From assembly GCA_963966105.1 (NCBI GenBank), contig OZ014534.1, positions 101,754,358 to 101,818,357 of the forward strand: a stretch of 64,000 nt of DNA, written 5' to 3'. The stretch comes from Volucella zonaria. Taxonomy: Eukaryota > Arthropoda > Insecta > Diptera > Syrphidae. Position 1 is the stretch's first letter. Each line of letters starts with the position of its first letter. The notes under the pieces are model-generated. The model made no database searches. It was not told the origin of the DNA and saw only the letters and a list, made by a program, of their open reading frames with translations. Of the stretch, positions 23,321 to 35,900 are shown piece by piece. A program made the position numbers and the translations under genes.

Positions 23321-23740
23321 TATCATCTAAGTTCGGCGCAGAGCAATTCCATATTTTGGAGTCTGGCGCGGAGATCAGAATTTTCGCGTTAGAGATTTTG
23401 TAGCTTATTCGGTGTAATACTATCGTCCACAGCTACCGACTCCACGATCCGCGTGTTGGAGATCTCGTAGCCCTTGACCTTTTTTTTGAAGGGGTCCTGG
23501 TTGGTATTTATATTGTGCTGTATTGTATTTTGGGCTATTTTTTATACTGGGCACCCAACCTGGTCGATTCTGGCACGGGTCGCTTAACACTTTAATCCGG
23601 CCCAGTGGATTTTTAATCGCCTCTTACGACAGGCATGCCTACCTCGGGTATATACTAGCCCCCAACCTGAAGGGGTTTGGCTTGATATCGCGTTCAGAAT
23701 TTGTTCTGTGTGGATACATAAACTTACCAGATGGAGTCAA
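23321..23740 (-). other. possible 5' UTR of the Jockey element
   Basis: Upstream of ORF1 on the minus strand, GC content rises and the text CTGTCGTAAGAGGCGATTAA appears near 23.62 kb. I recall similar words from 5' regions of insect LINEs, but cannot confirm this. Jockey-type elements have internal promoters at their first bases. The boundary with flanking DNA is not defined. Confidence 0.35.
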
Positions 23741-26700
23741 TTGTCTGTCCGGCGGTAACTTCATGTGACCTGGCACTAAGAATACGGAGCTCATGTTATT
23801 TGGGGATTTTTCAGTATGTTGCTAGGATGTCAAATTCCCAGCAAACCCATAGTAGAGCTTATGTAAGCCTTGAGCAGTTGTATCACTTACCACACCAAAA
23901 TGTGTTTATATATTTTGACGTTGATTTCCCGTGAGGGAATGACTAAGACCAGAAGTTGTTGTTAGCAAATCAATCATAACATTCCGCATCAATGCTCAAT
24001 TCATCAGCATAAGGTTGATATTGACCTATGCCTCTCCGCAGATAAGAGAGGGACATTTTCGCAAAATGCTATTTCTGCAAATTTCTTGAGAAATATTAAA
24101 AGTTTCATGATAAGCACGAATTGGGTTTTCGTGCGACTTAATTGAAGACATAGTATATTCCACAGTGTACCTTTCCAGGAAATCACTTGGGCTACCAGAC
24201 TTTCTGGGAGAGTGAAATTTCGAAGAAGTACGAATATTTCCAAATGGCAAAATGACAAAATGACAAAATGACTTTGTATTGAGCAGATATTTCTCTGAAT
24301 ATACAGAGTTTTTCTTTGTTGGTTCGGTCACATGTTATACTTTCTATCGAATATCTAAAATGTGATCCATTTTTATTCTACGTTCAGGTACCTTGCTGCT
24401 CCGCAGCCCAAAAATTTGATTGTTTGTTCGAGACTGTCTTTGCTTATTTGGACCTTACTCCAGAAGATCAAGAAGAACGGCATAGTTACTTTGTCTTGAT
24501 TGAGTGAATTTTTCAAAATCTGCTTGTTGAAAAATAACTGAAGCATAAACTGCTTCCGAAAGTGAATTTCACTGAGTAACTTTAGTAACCATCAAAGTGC
24601 GTGTCAACACTGCTGAATTTGAATGCTTCTCGAAAAGACACTTGTTCTTCAGCGTCATGGCAAGTTTTTAGTGTGAACAGCATATGTCACATCCACATGG
24701 ATATTTGCTCTGCCCTTCTTTTTAATAAAACTTCCGAGGGAACTCATGTCACGAAACTGGATTTCGTTCAACTCTGATGAGAATAATTCCACTGTGCTTA
24801 CTAATCAAAACAGAATTATGAAATATTTCACGATGCACTCTCAAATCCAAAGGGAATAAATCAGCCGAGTCAAGTAATCGTAGCCCCAAACTGCTGTGAT
24901 TGTCTGAAATCCTGTCCGCACTTTCAAATCTAAGATTCTAGTCATAAAATTTTCTGTTACATACAACCTTATGACAAGCAGTTCATTTTCTGCTGCTCCT
25001 TTCCAAGAATACCATACAAAGTATCCTGCGGTTAACACTGCAAATATGCGCTCGAAAGCTCGTTCGTTTATTCTCTAGAGGAACAAAATGCTCTCTGATT
25101 GCAAATGCATTTTGTTACTCTCTAACTGTAGTTGTATACTTAGTTAGGTTGCCTGGGAGCGGGATGTAAACAGTTGCCTTCATTGTTGTGCTTTGTATGC
25201 ACATGGCACGCTTGGTTGCACTCAATCATTCTTGCGGTGTTCCCTGTTGAGAATTTTACAGGATCCGATTGAAAGATTCCATAGGAAACCCCTTGATACT
25301 ATCCTGGTGGTGGAATGGGGATTAGCTTTCTTTTTATTTTCTTTTCCTCCAACATTCTTCCAACAGTCGAAACTTCATCGGTAAAGAAAGGAAATGGAAA
25401 TCGCACGTGTTTTTATTCACTAATTTCTTACCTCTGAGGTTTTCAATTCGAATTGGAGTATCTATAGAAATTTTAGTGGGTATAGAGGGTGTATCCGTGG
25501 CTCTTCATATCCTCCTTATGACCCAAATTGATTCCAGAAAACAAAAACTGAAAACCAACCAAACCAAGTATTATGCCCGTACCTCCATCCTTGCGAAGGT
25601 TGCACTTTTATTTGCATTACGAAACTTTTCCTAGAAGCTTCATCCATTCCTCTTCTGTATCGGATTCATAATTTTCCTTTTAATATTAATACTACTGAGT
25701 TGGAGAACTTAGTTAGAGGGGATACGATTCTAAGAGCGCAACAGAAAATGTGCATATCCTTAGAGTCGACGAGGTCTTACCCATACGGGTACGTCAGCGG
25801 AGAAGTTGGATTGTGTACCAGCACCCATCTACGGATAAGTGAAATGTTACAAAAACCAAAGTTAATCCATAAATATCAGAGAAGGAGCAGCATTCTATTT
25901 TTGCTACTTACTTTCGTTGGATGAGAATACCATATACCCGTATGTAGATACATAAAAGCAACCGGAGAAGGGATAACTTTTCTACTTTTTTGTTGGGTAG
26001 TTCGATCACTATTGGAGGATTATCGAGCAAAAGTTAAATCTGCGAGTGAGCACAACACAAAAACAAAGGATTGTGTTGCATACCCGGTTTGCCACAACTA
26101 TGCCTTGTTCTGCAGTTACTCAGATTCATACATATATGTATGAACTGGAAGCTTGATTTTCTATCCTTTGACTACCTTCTTCATGAGTGAAATCTGCTCA
26201 TGAAAACTTTGTCCTCCAGCTTATATGATGCAATTTAGCAGTGGGTTAAAAGTCAAAGAAGAAAAAAAACACCACCCCGGTAATCGATTTCAGGAACATG
26301 GTACTACCGAACTAATCTTCTGGCGCTGGGGGGTTGATGAATTGGGTGTGGAGGTGACTACCTTTACTGCCACCCGTCGTCATCGATATCTCACCAAACA
26401 ACACACCGATGCTAAGGCAAACTGAAGGGTAACTGAAGAGAAAATGAGGAATGACTGAAGACCAACTGAAAGGAAACCAAAAGGAAACTAAAAGGAAACT
26501 GATGGATAACTTCCAGAATATATTTCGCTGTTAAGTCGTATCTGAAAGGCAGCTGAAATAAATCGAATGTAGCACGCGGCAAATATAGAAATGGGCTTAA
26601 TGAATGCGAGTGATGGGGTAGAAATCATCCACTTCTACTTGAACGCTCATATGATAGATTATTTAGTTTCTAAGGGTTTCATTATCATGAGAAACTTTTT

Positions 26701-27500
26701 TGTTGCTGTTTACTTTCATGACTTTTCCGGATTTTATTAAGGTTGCTGTCGAGTTTTATTTAAGAAGTTTTTGCAGCGAAACGAGAATGTTTTACTTTTT
26801 ATCGGTACGGTTCTGTCGACAGGAATAAGTTTGGAAAGCTTAAAAAACTAGAAAAAAAAAGGAACAAAGAGATAAAGTAATATAATATGTATTTGGCATG
26901 AATTTATGACTCAACAGATGACTGGTGTGTTTCACAAAATTGTATGAATGTTGGAAATTTTAAGTGTTTTTGGTAGTGAGCTATAGACGTTGAGAAATGA
27001 ATATGATTTGAGTTTTACGAAACTTAGAGTGCTATGATATACTCGAATGTATTTGAAATATTCTAGATAGATATCCAGAGGGTTTTTTTAATATGTAACT
27101 TGTAAATTTTTGGGACCACATCAACCACGCCTAATTTTAGTAGTTCTGTGAGGATAACTTGACTTTTTGTAATTAAATCTGAAATTCGGAGAAAATTATA
27201 TTATGTAGAAACCATTTATTGTATCTCTGACCCTTTTATAATTTAATCAACTCATTTAGTTTGTCAAAGAAAAGTTTTTGCTTGAGGAAAATTGCTGAGT
27301 TGATGTTTTTGCTTATGACTGCTATCATTAAAAAGTAGCCATCTGTCATGCCATGAGACGTTAATGTAGCAAAACATCTTTGGACTTCCTCGAATTTTTA
27401 CATTGTAAACCGTGTTTCTTTATTGAGAATTCTTGAGTCATCAAAAGGACACTGCCAAGTCTACTACCTGCTTAAACAATAATTTTCTTACCTTGCTATA
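23741..27500. other. 3.8-kb spacer, no gene recognised
   Basis: AT-rich. It includes a three-unit CAAAATGA repeat (24248-24271) and a purine-rich stretch at 26.42-26.50 kb with repeated AACTGAA/GGAAAC words. Several open frames of 60-100 codons have no recognisable motifs and I treat them as chance. Confidence 0.5.
24248..24271. repeat. tandem repeat, 3 x CAAAATGA
   Basis: Three perfect adjacent 8-bp units. Confidence 0.95.
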
Positions 27501-29450
27501 TCCCAACATTTATGCATTAAGCTATGATATCCAAATCCCCACAGATGTTTCCTATTTTGAAAGAAAGAAAGATTTGTTTGGTCGCTAGACATGTTGACTC
27601 AATAGTCCACCTAAGGTTTGTTCTTCTGTTAGCATCTAGCTCAAGTATCTGTTTGTACCTAGCAATTGGTATACCGATGCTATATCTGTGTGTCCCGGCA
27701 CCCGGTAATTTTGAATAGCTCTGCCATCTCCCTAGGAGATGATCGTATGTCAGTGGTGGTTTTAGAATTCTGTGACACCAAGTCCAGGGACTTGATAGCG
27801 GTCTGACTATCCGGATAGCACTTGCAGATATCACGTTTTTGTTCAGCCGAGACAGGGTTTCAATAATCACCAAAGTTTGCCCCAGGAACAAACTACAGTG
27901 ATTTGGAACGGGGAAGAAGATTAAGCTTATCTGAGAAAACAACGTTATCAATCTTGAATCCATCGAAATAGAAATACATATATTGAGTTGTCCTCCATTA
28001 AAGGATCTTCCTCCCAGAAGGATCTGGACGGGATTCTAACATGAACGTTTTTGTCAAACTAATGTTGGGGCATAATGTAGTCGATGTTTGCTGGAAGAAT
28101 TCCTAATATGTTAAGAATATTAACGTGGCCAAATAATTTAGTTGAAGGCCCCAATTTATTCCGATGCCTTTTTGGCTGGAGAATAGAGTAGCTGCAGCTT
28201 CCTTTACTCTTTCGTGGATATTAGGTTTCCAGCTTATGAGTAGTTTCCTGCCAAGCTAAGTTGTTTCTATGATAGACATTTTATATTTTCTGGAAACAAA
28301 TGAGAATGTTATTTTAATGAAGGTTTACTCTCAATCCACAGAGATCCGCCCAGTGGGATAATCTGTTAAGATTTTGCTGTAGCAGTTCCTTAATGGTACT
28401 GAAATTCTTTCCTGAGATGGTTATCGCAACATCATCCGTATTCGCAATCACCTGCTACCACCCGCTTCCAGGTATATCAGCAGTTCATTAACCACTAAGT
28501 TCCAGAGAAGGGGAGTAACACACCGCCTTGCGGAGTACCTCGGCTGACACATCTTTTAGCAGAAGACCCACCCCGTTTGGAGTTGATTATCCTACTATTA
28601 GCATAAGACTGATCAACTCCCCAAATGAGTCTTCTACCTGAAGAGTTGAAAACGCAGTCCTGACAACGAATGTGTTGACCTTGTTAAAGACACCTTTTAT
28701 GTGCAGGAGCGCGGGCATTGTGTATTCTGTTTATTCTTTATATTTAAAGGATGGTTCGATGTGGCTAGTCAATGAATGTAGAACCGTTTTCAACAACTAT
28801 CGTTTACAGTAGGCATGTTGAGCCGCAGACAGAATTCTGGATCATCTGTATATCATTCAGTCATACTAGAGCTTCCAGAAGGAAAGGTTATAATCTTATG
28901 TGAGAGATCCTTTCGGACAACATGAGAGCATTTTCCGGCTTTGGAAAGGAAAACTGCATTATGATATTCTTTGTGTTGGCAGGATAATATCTGAGCACAT
29001 TTGTAGCTCTGCAGATATTATACCGTCCGTACCAGCAGACTTGTATTGTTTGAAGTCATGCCGTGCCGGAAGCAGCATTTGTCTTATAATCAGAGAGTGA
29101 AATCTGAATTAATCCTATTATTGTTCCTACTGGCCGTGACCTCCAGGATTGTCTTTTGCCTTTCTCAGTTCTTTTTTATATATTTTGGGGGATTATTTAT
29201 GATTCTTGCGCTTCTTGCTTGGTTGAAAAGTTTCCTGCAAACGTTTGCTGTCCCAGTGCTGATGTCCCGTAGTGCGGATTTTTCTTGCCTCTGGGTTGAA
29301 TAAGAGGGCAGAAAGCAGTCATTTAGAGCTCATCTATCACGCCGCAATTTATGGGAAAGGCGGTTAAGTCTTTAGATTCGCTGAAGTCTTTAGGTGAGCT
29401 GGCAGCTATGTCCGCAGCTACGAGACAGAATTTACCTTGGTAACGTTAAC
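27500..29450 (-). pseudogene. R1/I-type LINE ORF2 relic (RT plus RNase H)
   Basis: Reading right to left: the R1-type linker (NKK-like residues then YKKELRKAKDNPGG) near 29.15 kb; KSAGTDGI (RT entry) near 29.0 kb; MPALLHIKGVFNKVNTFVVR near 28.7 kb (first RT motif, EGAFDNV-like but with GVFNKV); RGTPQGGVLLP near 28.53 kb; IANTDDVAITISGKNF at 28.42-28.45 kb, where YADD has become NTDD; LSHWADLCGLRVNLH. RNase H remnants follow at 27.5-27.96 kb, including DSQTAIKSLDLVSQNSKTT and the related frame IIETLSRLNKNVISASAIRI. Every 100-200 bases a stop or frameshift intervenes. It is not functional. The RNase H excludes CR1, RTE and Jockey. Confidence 0.8.
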
Positions 29451-29559
29451 GTATTTAGATTAAACCATTGTAGTCATATAGAAAAGGGTGATCAGATAAG
29501 AACGATAGGAAAAAATTTAAATACAACAATAGCGGTGTGAGATATAAACTTGATTCTAC

Positions 29560-30476
29560 GAGTACTAAAGCTACATTCAAGCCATTATGTGTAGAATAGC
29601 ACATCATTCAAATGGCGGTCTTGGCTTCGCTGAAAGTGCTTCAAGCGGTCGGTCCAATTTTTGATCACTCGGTCTAACATGTGCGGCGTTATTCCGGCAA
29701 TACCGTGTCGAATGTTGGCCAAGATTAAGGAACTGTCGTAGCCCAGAGAAAATAATCGAGTGGTATTAAATCGACGTTGAGTCTCTTGTATGGCATATAG
29801 TGCCGTCTTGTTGCAATCATAGCTTGGATATGTCGATGTAGTCGAGCTCTGACCACAAAAAGTCGGTTAGCATCGCTTTACACTTGAGACCATTGACGGT
29901 AATGGTGTCTCCTTCCTCATTTCGAAAGAAATATGATGCCATGCCAGAAACCGCACTAAACTGTCAATTTTTGTTGATGCATTAATGCTTGGCCCAACAC
30001 TTGTGGATTCTGTTCGCTCCAATAATGGCAATTTTGCTTCTTGACATAGCCGCTGAGCCAGAAATGGGCCTCGTCCAAAAAGATGATTTTCTGGCCAAAA
30101 TCCGGGTAAGCCGGGTCAACTCTCTGGCGATGCCCAATTCAACTAATCAGCGCCAAATCGACATTTTTGGGGCTTCTTTGATACTGGCCGCTACGGCGAC
30201 TATGTTTTCTTCATTTCGCACTAATCTCTGTCTGGTTGGTAGCTTAAGACCCAAAAGCGTATGAGCTCAAACTTTTCCATGGTGCATCGATGACGACCTA
30301 TCTCACGACGAAATTCACGTTGCGTATTTACAACTGAGCCGGAATTTCGATCATATTATTTTTTTATATTTTTCGCACGTTCGGCAAGCGTAAAACGATG
30401 CATGATGAAATAGCAAGCCTTACTAAACATTTTTACAGCTGGATGTCAGTGATAACTTTGACAGCTGCTGAAATAT
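29560..30476 (-). pseudogene. Tc1/mariner-superfamily (DDE_3) transposase, nearly full length
   Basis: The N-terminus MHRFTLAERAK and NTQREFRREIGRHR (helix-turn-helix) are near 30.3-30.4 kb. The central HTH is partly deleted. Catalytic blocks in order: GQKIIFLDEAHFWLSGYVKK (first Asp), TVWCGFWHG-like residues, EEGDTITVNGLKCKAML, LQQDGTICHT (second Asp, after one stop), VDLIPLDYFLW (third Asp, WGY region) and KTAIXMMCYSTHNG-like tail. So all three acidic residues survive although at least four frames are used. It lies back-to-back with the end of the next LINE. The split element at 4.56-5.01/8.00-8.11 kb is its closest relative in the window. Confidence 0.8.
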
Positions 30477-30479
30477 AAA

Positions 30480-31215
30480 AATTGGAAAAACTATCATTGC
30501 AATCTGGTCACCCGTTATGTGTTCTACTGTTTCCATGTCCTCGCTGCACAATCTACATGTCTTGCCCTATGCCCATGGTCACCAGTTGTGTGAAAAAACA
30601 ACTGTTCCCTGACAGAAAACCTGTGGTCGAATCTAACTTCTACTTAATTGTAGTAGTTGTTTCGTTTTATTGTGGCAACTGCTTGGCATAAGCAGCCGAG
30701 CCTTTAGCCAGGTTTTAATACTTCCTTTTATGATGTTTATTGATAGCCCACAGAATGGGTTTACCATCACAAATTGCAATGCAGATCCTTTTCTGGCTAG
30801 TTCGCCTGGGTTTTCATTGTCTTCATATCCACTATGTCCTGGCACCCAAATCAGATGGACTCTGTTTGTGGTAGCCAGTAGTTGTAGGAGTTGAAGGCAA
30901 TCCCAGACCATTTTTGATTTTATTTCAAAAGCGCTGCTCTGCTGTCGGAGAGAATGTAAATGTGTTTGTTTGGTATATATCTGTTTAGATTCTCTCGACT
31001 GCAAAGCTCTTTAGTATATATTTCAGCCTGGAATACGGAGCTGCTTGTATCCATACTGGCATGTAGGAATATTATAGTTCGAGGACCGTATACTCCGGCT
31101 CTAACTCCTATATTTTTTTTGGATCCGTCTGTGTACCATACATTGGAAAATGTTGGTTTTTTCTGTTCCCAGTTAAGAGGGTCTGGATACATAACCTTTA
31201 AGTTGTGCCGAAAGT
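30480..31215 (-). pseudogene. RNase H and zinc-finger tail of R1/I-type LINE
   Basis: The two frames give the complete RNase H fold: NVWYTDGSKKNIGVRAGVYG (first Asp), SSSVFQAEIYTKELCS (Glu), HIYILSDSRAALLK (second Asp), then after a frameshift RVHLIWVPGHSGYEDNENPG and ELARKGSA (His loop and last Asp-equivalent, here Asn/Gly changed). Downstream, near 30.55 kb, CRLCSEDMETVEHI is the zinc-finger-like CxxC-H tail typical of I, R1 and LOA elements. The frame then runs into the neighbouring DDE transposon. Confidence 0.85.
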
Positions 31216-31232
31216 TATATCATGGTAGACAT

Positions 31233-32069
31233 TTATCTATTAAGTGTATTCCAAGTACATAGTTTGTTTTTCCTGAATTCGTGAAGGATTGCAGGATGAA
31301 CTAGCTTGAAATTTGATTCATCTTCAGTGATCGGCATGTAGGCATTTACCATTGCTTCTTTCATAAGTTCGAGATGAAGTTGTGGGATGCATCCTTTAAG
31401 CGCAGCTGTTGGTGCGGTTTTCATTGCACCAGTTGCACAGACACAGGCTAGTCTCTGCATTTTATTGAGCTTAACCTGTGATGACCTCTGCGTTGCTTTA
31501 TGCCACCACATGGCATACGTGATGATAGGTCTCCTTATTGCCGTATATATCCACTGTGTCATTTTGGGATTAAGTCTCCAACTAGCGAGTCTATAGTGAA
31601 GTCCTGGAGTTGTCAATAATCTTAGAAAGATGAGTGTTCTACGTAAGATTTTCATCCAGTGTGATTCCTAGATATTTGACTTCCGTTGACCTATTGTTTC
31701 ACATAAGAGTGTGGCATTTTTGAGTCCTCCTCGCCTTCTTCTTTTAGTGAATCTAACTATGATGCTTTTATTAAGATCGATTTTGAGGCCAACTTTGGTG
31801 CACCATTCAGCAACTAGGTTCAGAGCCCTTTGGAGGCAATCCGAGATTGTGTCTTCGAATTTACCCCTGATTGGGATAGCAATGTCGTCTGCATATCCTT
31901 GGACATATAAACCATCATTGCTGAGAACAATCAGTAGTTTGTTAACTACGAAGGACCATAGTAGGGGTTAGAGAGCTCCTCCCTGAGGACATTCTTTCAT
32001 AGCTATCACACTGAGCTTATTGCTGTCTAATGAGGTTTTTATTGTTTTTACGAGTATGTTGGAAAATAC
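31233..32069 (-). pseudogene. RT palm/thumb of R1/I-type LINE
   Basis: From right to left: KECPQGGAL (stop) PLLWSFVVNKLLIVLSN, where one TAA replaces a Ser codon at about 31.97 kb; DGLYVQGYADDIAIPIRGKF, with the YADD site intact; LVAEWCTKVGLKIDLNKSI; then the thumb block in the 140-residue frame, ASWRLNPKMTQWIYTAIRRP, KLNKMQRLACVCATGAMKTA and PTAALKGCIPQLHLEL. This is one of the better preserved RTs in the window. The N-terminal fingers lie beyond the inserted Tc1 fragment at 32.43-32.77 kb. Confidence 0.85.
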
Positions 32070-32425
32070 ATCAATTTTCAAATTGTATCAGTAGTTTTCA
32101 ATATGTCCACTTTTGGCGCGAATAATGGCCTTGAGACGGCCGAAGAAAGCATCGCACGGTGCACGCAAGTGGCTCTGCGGTATTTTGGCCCATTCTCGGC
32201 GAAGTGCTTGTTTGAGGTGGTCCAACCTTCCGGATTTGCATCCGGAGAATTTGCAATCCATTGCGTCGAAGAAATGCAGTGTGGAACATTTTTTTTTAAC
32301 CAATCTTGGTTGAGACAACAGAGACGCAAATCGTTTAAAAGGCTTGTGAATAATGAAATTATCTGTCATGTGTCAAAATTTGAGCTCACCGTCATGAACG
32401 GTTTGGAAATTATAGCAGTCTGAAA
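32070..32425 (-). pseudogene. Tc1 transposase C-terminal fragment inserted in the LINE RT
   Basis: Minus-strand HLKQALRREWAKIPQSHLRA followed by PCDAFFGRLKAIIRAKSGHI is a clear Tc1 transposase C-terminus. Just upstream in another frame, WIANSPDANP is the third-catalytic-residue region (SPDLNPIE in active Tc1). The rest of the transposase is absent. The RT reading resumes on both sides (KTSLDSNKLSVIAMKECPQG to the left; EKSLRDNEVAVGCFLDI to the right), so the fragment interrupts the LINE. Confidence 0.85.
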
Positions 32426-32775
32426 TTGGTTGCAGTTCGAGTCAGGCAGGGTGTATATCTGGAAGAATTCTGTTTTGTCAAATGCTCCTTCTACATATAT
32501 CGAGGAAACAACCGACCGCTACCTCATTATCTCTGAGAGATTTTTCATTCCTTAGTACAGCATGTGGTTGATTTTCTAGGTAGGTAAGCATATTGATACT
32601 TGTGAAGGGGGTTAATTTGAAGTGCCCCGTCTCTGATATATCTGTCGAGGTTTTTTTGCATAGTTTTTAGGAGAAAGGAAGTAAAGTTGATTGGTCTATA
32701 TGATTTGGGTAGTTCACATGGTCTGCGTCCTACCTTCTACTCTTCTTCATCTACCTGGAAGAATGGTATTTTATT
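32426..32775 (-). pseudogene. RT fingers of the same R1/I-type LINE
   Basis: The minus strand reads CELPKSYRPINFTSFLLKTM followed by QKNLDRYIRDGAL, INPLHKYQYAYLENQPHAVL and RNEKSLRDNEVAVGCFLDIC. These are the SYRPI, YQYAYR and FLDI blocks that precede the YADD segment at 31.9 kb. The motif after FLDI (EGAFD) is lost close to the Tc1 junction. Confidence 0.8.
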
Positions 32776-35700
32776 CCGTCATTATTGTCGTGATTGCCAA
32801 CCTCAAAGTGCAATATTCCTGGTCAAATTTCTAAAAGCCTAATCCTTAAAATATTCACTTTCGGGAGTCCCTAACATCAGTCCTCTCCTATTCATTTCCA
32901 TCAACTATTCATAAAAATATGTAAATCCAGATAGACACCAGTGATTACCTTATGCAAACTTTTATAGAATAATCTCATTTTAGGCAAAAATTCAAAATTC
33001 TAACTTCCCTCAAAGGAAAGAAGTCTGTTTTTTTTAAGATCTAGTCTCAAGCAAATATTTTAATCGTTGTTCTGCAGGAAAAATTGAAACTTTCTACATG
33101 TACCCTCGAGTCAAACTTCGTTTCCTGTACGTACGTACTTGTATATTCAAATATAATAGAAATCCTGCTCCCGCTGTTCATAAACAAACAAAGTAGGTAT
33201 GAATAAGAAAAACTCCCAGAACTTATTCTAAATGCCAAAAACGAGCGACAAAAAATATACAATAAAAAACCCTTTCAAAAAGTTCAACAAACTCGATAAG
33301 TACCTATATATGCATAACTGATAAAGGCATTCATGTACCGAAATCCTGGAAGGCATTGTTGAAATTCTTAAGAAAGCAAACTCGGATACTGTCATAGACA
33401 CATACTCAAAGTTCCTGCAGAGAAAAGTAGCAGAGTCGAGCTATCCATATACGAGGACTGCAACAGTCTCAACTAAAAATTCCCATTCACACAAAAGTTA
33501 TTATACAAATTATCAACTCCTGAGCCGCACCATGCGTCCTTCAGATTACTCTCCTTCACTGAAATGAAGCCTCGCCAGAAGCCAACCAGAAACCAACCAG
33601 AAGCAAGCCAGAAGCCAGTAAAACTTAAAAAGTTTAAACTGAACATTTGTACATACTGCGGCGCAGATACTCATGCAGGGGTACATACCAATATACTCGT
33701 ACGGCAGCAATGTGATGTTGGAATGAGGTCCTGATCCTTTGTTCGAATTGCTCTTCCGCAACTCATTAAATATCTTCAAGACTTGTAGTAATTAAACGGA
33801 AAACGTGATGATGCAGAGTCTCTACGAGTTGAATGGGGCACATTATAAGCGGGTGGTGTTATAAGAAATTAAGCCAGGAGGCAGCATTCGTAAAACATAA
33901 GTTTTAACTACAACTTTAGTATATTCTCGCACATGATAAGCAGCAATTATCATAACAAGTGTAATAGTTCTTCTCCGGCATGTATCTGAAGCCGAAGCTG
34001 GAGGTGGAGGCTACTCGTTCTTGTGGTAAAGACACATAAAATTCTTATGGTATCTGTAAGTTGTTAATGCCATGGAGGTTATATAATATATGCATTTACT
34101 ATCGTAATGTGGGTGTATCCTTTGATGAACTGGATGGTATTTTCCTTCTTTTTTTTTGTATTTAGTGTTTCCACTGCTCATTTGTGCTAATTGCTTGTTT
34201 CCTCCCACTTCATTCGGTTAGTGTCGTTGGCAAAACTTTATTAATGTTCTCCACTTTAGGAAAACACCTACACGCGTTTCAGCACAGTATCTTGTAACGC
34301 GGTGTCAATTAACACCACCAAATCCATATACTCGCAGAGTCATTCGTTCATTTTCCCATACCACCATCGCACAACGAGAGTAGTCCTGAAATTGCTGACA
34401 ATTAAATTCGTCATTTACGACATATTCAACTCACTTTCCATTTTATTTGGAAAAGCTTTATCACCCGAGGTTAAAACAAAAAGATTCCCAAGACAATACC
34501 ACCAACAAGAGGAACGAAAAAATTAAGAAAATTAGGAACCCATTTTGGCAGTAAAACTTTTGTCCAACCATTGATTTGGAACAACTATGTAGACTCCTGG
34601 AGCTTATACGTATTTGCAGCGGTTCCAGATTCTTTGTATGATACTTATCCCTGCTGGTTTACTGGGCCAAATGCAGGAATTACTGACTATCCATTGCAGT
34701 GGAGGACCAGACGAGCATTGAAACGAAGAGGGGTAATACAAAGTAGAGTGCGAAACAAATATCTCTGTGTTTTTCAACAATAGTAGCAGCAAAACCCCAT
34801 TCAATTAGAAAACTTTTCCTAAGACGAAGTTTTCTTATATTCCACTGATGTCCTTCGTCGATTCTGCCTTAGATCAATCGATAGATTTTCACTTAGAGCA
34901 GACATTGAGATGTCTTCAACATCCAAAGGAGGGAGAAAATAGAGAGAGGGAGCTCAAAGTTTAGCTTTATTATTGAATTAAACTATTGTCCTTCATGGTG
35001 GAAGGTAGGGATAGGGATATTCGAGTACTCTAGAGGACAACATACAAAAAAAAAGGACCAGCAACCAGGTGAGTATAAAAGTTTTTCAATTCATTGTGAA
35101 GATTCTGTTTACGGGGAATAGTTGGGAGAATCCTTTTTTTTATTTAGACGAAGTAAAGGAAATTGTGGAAATCATCGATTGACTTTTGTCATTTCAATTT
35201 GAGGAGAAATCTTGTGGATTAGGAGATGTGTTTTTACGATGGTGGTGAGGTATTAACTGGTTGAAGAGTTTAATGTAAATGAAGTTGGTAAAAGGGTTTT
35301 GTGGGGATTACTATAGTTTCAACAATGCGGAAAGAAATGGGGAATAATGGGTTCACTAGCGGATAAATACGAGTATCAAGCTTTTAAGGTATACAATCTT
35401 CAGTAAAACCACAGAAAAAATTTTAGTATTTAATGGGCGGTTATATAATTATTTTAGAAATCTTAAAGTTGATTTCAGATCAGGTTATTTTATCCCCATC
35501 TTAACCATAAAAAAAAAAACAAGTTAACAAGTCTATATTCGTATGTGGCTAAGGTAAGATCATGTTATTGTAGGATGAAGTGAAACTGGCGCCGGTAGTT
35601 CCTTTCTTGCATCTACTGAACAAGTTCAATAAAAGCGGTGATGTGGTAACATCAAAGCCAAAGATTAAATCCCGTCCCAGTCGATTGGTGCTGTAAAAGC

Positions 35701-35900
35701 CAATGTTGACCAACATCCAGAAACTTCATATTGCCACCCCGTTCAGCATTTTGGCTGAACATAAATCATAGCCGTTGGTAACTACCATCGTGTTCAATAT
35801 GCCCAAAATATGCTAAATAGCTTTACTGGTAATCCGTAAGCTCATTTTACTCAGTTGGAAACCATTAATACGCAAAATGTTCGGTATTGGGGCTCTCAAA
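32776..35900. other. 3.1-kb spacer, no gene recognised
   Basis: AT-rich with a degenerate repeat of CCAGAAGCCAA-like units (33574-33618), which codes for nothing recognisable on either strand. The 70-codon frames at 34.57-34.80 kb have no motif I know. Sequence from about 35.55 kb may include the decayed N-terminal half of the following Harbinger transposase. Confidence 0.5.
33574..33618. repeat. degenerate tandem repeat of CCAGAAGC/CCAGAAAC units
   Basis: Five imperfect units spaced 8-12 bp apart within 45 bp. Confidence 0.8.

Noticed and set aside
24248..24271. CRISPR-like array
   Set aside because: Only three adjacent 8-bp units with no spacers; a simple tandem repeat in a eukaryotic genome.
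29989..30264. A 91-codon plus-strand frame with hydrophobic segments
   Set aside because: Antisense to the DDE transposase, whose catalytic blocks are clear on the minus strand.
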